The notes beneath the pieces were generated by a model, which did no database searches, was not told the origin of the DNA, and worked only from the letters and a program-made list of their open reading frames with translations. From the NCBI RefSeq assembly GCF_001039355.2, contig NW_019775036.1, positions 363,415-427,414 on the forward strand: a DNA stretch of 64,000 nt, written 5' to 3'. Below are positions 61,540 to 64,000 of the stretch, in pieces; the first letter of the stretch is position 1, and each line of letters opens with the position of its first letter. The position numbers and the translations under genes were made by a program. The DNA comes from Lingula anatina (lineage: Eukaryota > Brachiopoda > Lingulata > Lingulida > Lingulidae).

Positions 61540-62620
61540 GGAAAGACATGGTCGCTAAACAGTGTGGTAAATCAGAGGTCGTAAACAAACATTGCTTTCC
61601 ATTAGTCATATACCGGGAGAAATTGCATATTACACAACGCGTCATAGGGTTTCCATTATGTTTACCTCCGACGTCCTGTATCAAAGTAGCGCTGAAAGTA
61701 ACCGGATGATGCAAATAAAATAGCTCACTGGCCTGACAAGCATCTTTTTGTTTACATTTTGGGCTATTATTCCAACAATTTCTCCTCACCTAGCTGTTTA
61801 GGCATGCACATTGCACACACACACACACACACACGAGAGAGAGAGAGAGAGAGAGAGGAACGATTTAATTTTTAAAAGTTTCATTTACTCAGACTTAATC
61901 ATGTCTGATGACAAAGGCCAAATTAGCATAATAAACAATACCATATGACAAGCATCGCTTTCCATATAGTCATATACTGGTAGTAATGTCATATCATCCA
62001 ATGCGTCATACGGGTTAGTTATGTTTACTAGGACGTCCCGTATCACAGCATCACTGAAATAAACTGGGTGATGCAAAAAAAATCTCGCTGGTGTGAGAAG
62101 CCTACTAATATTTGGGCTATAATTCCAACACTTTCTCGCCCTCACCTACCTGTTTAGGCACACACAGTAACACAGAGAGAGAGAGAGAGATGGAGAAGCG
62201 AGAGAGAGAGGAAAGCTAGACCGATGCCAAGGATAGAAGGATTTATTTACTTGGACTAAATCGTGTTTGATGACAAAGGCCAAATTCGCCTTCAGAATAA
62301 ATAATGCGACTTCACAAGCTTCGCTTATCATATAATCATATACTGTAAGCAATTTCATATCATCCAAAGCGTCATATGGTTTTCCATTATTTTTAATTCC
62401 GTCGTCCTGTATCAAAGAGGCACTGAAATAAAGTAGGTGATGCAAATTAAATAGTTCACGGGTGTGAGAGACCTTTTTCGGTTGAATTTTTGTACAGTAT
62501 GTTTTGGTTGTTATCCCATCACACGCACACGCACACACACGCACACACACACATACGAGGCCAATAGAGTTGAGGCAGAAAGAGAGAGATGGGGGGAGAA
62601 AACTGGCAGTTGGATAGCTG
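61540..62620. repeat. Spacer repeat array after the gene 4 relic
   Basis: Three units of about 300-350 bp (starting near 61590, 61960 and 62325) with the same order of blocks as other spacers and (CA)n(GA)n in each. Confidence 0.75.
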
Positions 62621-62656
62621 CCACTGAAAGAATATCATAGAATTAATTTAACTAAG

Positions 62657-62659
<3 letters not shown>

Positions 62660-62731
<72 letters not shown>
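62660..62731. repeat. (AT)n microsatellite, about 36 units
   Basis: A pure AT run, next to further ATATAT at 62759-62768. Confidence 0.95.
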
Positions 62732-62732
<1 letters not shown>

Positions 62733-62959
62733 TCGCACAGGAAAAACGTTTACTTTCAATATATATATGATAAAAAAGAAATAATGAACAGCAGTTATTT
62801 TGCCCCGACTTCATCGCATCTTCAGGGGAATACCCCCTGCTCATGCAATGAAACCGGTGGGTGGAGTATCGATATTAAGATAAGCACTTTCGTGATTGGA
62901 TGGCTTCTCGTGTGCCATGTTTTTCACGAGATGCACTGATGTACCGGTTCTGACAGTAT

Positions 62960-64000
62960 ATTATAACCAGTAGATGGGGAGACATTTCATTTCCTGAACT
63001 GATTTCAACGAGGAAAAACGAGGTAAGTTTTATGTTAACTGTGAAATAATTTGATCGGTGCAATTCCCATGCACACACCGATTGTTGCTTAAGAAACAGT
63101 GAAATATTTCTCGGTGGTTCTGGTTGAGAGTAATGCTTCTTCTCAAATATGTGTTGTTCATGTTTGGCCAGGAATCCAACGGTCCTAAATCGTATTTCAA
63201 TGATGTCATTATACATTTATCTCTACAGACTATCAAGCAAATATATTTGACATTCTACTGGCGTGCTAATGAACGCTCGTCGATCCTACAGGTATCTTAT
63301 CTGAGACAAATGGATTATACGCATTTCCGCTAAACGAAAAATGGCGGACATTTACAGAACCTGCGATTGACTTGCAAAGTTGGTTTTTAACATTATTCGG
63401 GTATTTTAAAAACCTTAAAAGATGAGCACGATCGGGACTTGATGGGTTCTCATATCAGTAGTGGATTTATTATTTTTTGTCCTGTAGCAGACGCAGGTCC
63501 ACAGCACCAAAACCGCCTTAATTTCCTGTCACTGATGCTTGTTGCTATGGGCACAAGCAAAACCTGACTTTTGGCCATTTTTTTAAAGCGGGAGAGTTGA
63601 AAATTCCGAAAACTGGTAGATTTTGAAGCCTTATTTCTGAAATTTGAAACTACGTGCATAATTACAGACCAATTCTTAGAGAATTTAATCCCAGAAGTGG
63701 TGTTTTGCAAAACTTCAGATTCCTCATACGTGGACCATAATAATATTTGGTTCTTAATAACAATAACAACAAATCCTTTATCGTTTTAAGTGGCCAAGTT
63801 TAATTTTTCTTTTTTTTTTTTTTTGGATAAGATGGTATTCTATATACAAAATATTATTCGCTTGAACATTTCCAGAAAAATAGGTTTCTGAAAAGCCCTG
63901 CAATCCCCTGGCAGACATAGACTTCTATCTTTTCTGTTATCGACTGAATCCATCTTTTATTAACTGCCATGTTGAATGAGTTGTTCCCCTAACCAGCACA
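62960..64000 (+). other. Leader of a further EGF-array unit running off the window
   Basis: Matches the leaders at 35700-37450 and 51840-54300: GAGGTAAGTTTTATGTTAAC (63017-63036), the donor-like CGATCCTACAG with GT at 63292, CTTGTTGCTATGG, and finally CCCTGCAATCCCCTGG. In genes 1 and 3 the start exon lies roughly 300-430 bp beyond the corresponding point, so another gene is expected just past 64000. Confidence 0.65.

Noticed and set aside
1-64000. tRNA, rRNA or other structured RNA genes
   Set aside because: None was recognised by eye; a covariance-model scan would be needed to exclude small ones.

Overview
This is eukaryotic, animal genomic DNA: AT-rich, with intron-containing genes bounded by GT/AG splice sites, many microsatellites and homopolymers, and a Penelope-like retroelement with a GIY-YIG domain. 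The gene content (ITM2/BRICHOS, FBXO45, LAMP, HSL-type esterase, secreted EGF proteins) fits a non-vertebrate metazoan, probably marine. The lineage cannot be fixed from sequence alone. Coding exons were rebuilt by hand from splice sites, reading-frame phase and family similarity; every model below closes in frame.

Region 1 (1-32.5 kb) holds five unrelated single-copy genes. On + is the 3' part of an ITM2-type BRICHOS membrane protein (460-3601), with four in-frame mini-exons coding a His-rich DGHRP-type repeat just before a furin-like RNKR site. Facing it on - is a complete FBXO45/Fsn E3-ligase subunit (9624-13152), 255 aa, with a TCTCGCGAGA element just upstream of its ATG. Next on - is an unrecognised Lys/Glu-rich protein of 353 aa (16418-18793) with a CRE palindrome upstream. 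On + lies a complete LAMP-type lysosomal membrane glycoprotein of 468 aa (20693-26856), preceded by two CACGTG boxes. Converging on it is a complete alpha/beta hydrolase-3 (HSL/AADAC-like) esterase of 325 aa on - (27911-32463), with one GC-AG intron. Several fold-back MITE copies lie among these genes.

Region 2 (about 32.7-64 kb) is a young tandem gene array for small secreted EGF-like proteins. Each unit (about 8-9 kb) has a near-identical signal-peptide exon, two or three phase 1-1 EGF exons, and a tiny last exon giving (R/E)S(T/R)K-stop. A spacer follows, with degenerate 300-bp repeats carrying CA/GA microsatellites, then a conserved leader region. There are three genes with a start exon (37754, 46673, 54613), an inverted decayed copy at the left edge (about 32.7-35.1 kb), an orphan EGF exon at 60898, and the leader of a further unit running off the right end. 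Gene 1 has an internal 2.5-kb tandem duplication of its last two exons, the first copy carrying a stop codon. Gene 3 has lost its first EGF exon.

The main signal is the evolution of this array. The EGF exons differ more between copies than the introns beside them, while the signal-peptide exon is nearly fixed. This pattern is known from fast-evolving secreted families. Mobile elements (two Penelope-like remnants, an AACGTTG-rich element, a TIR element in intron 3, and a 163-bp insertion) mark the order of duplication events. Two blocks of Ns (17631-18023, 45432-45922) sit between G/C homopolymers.
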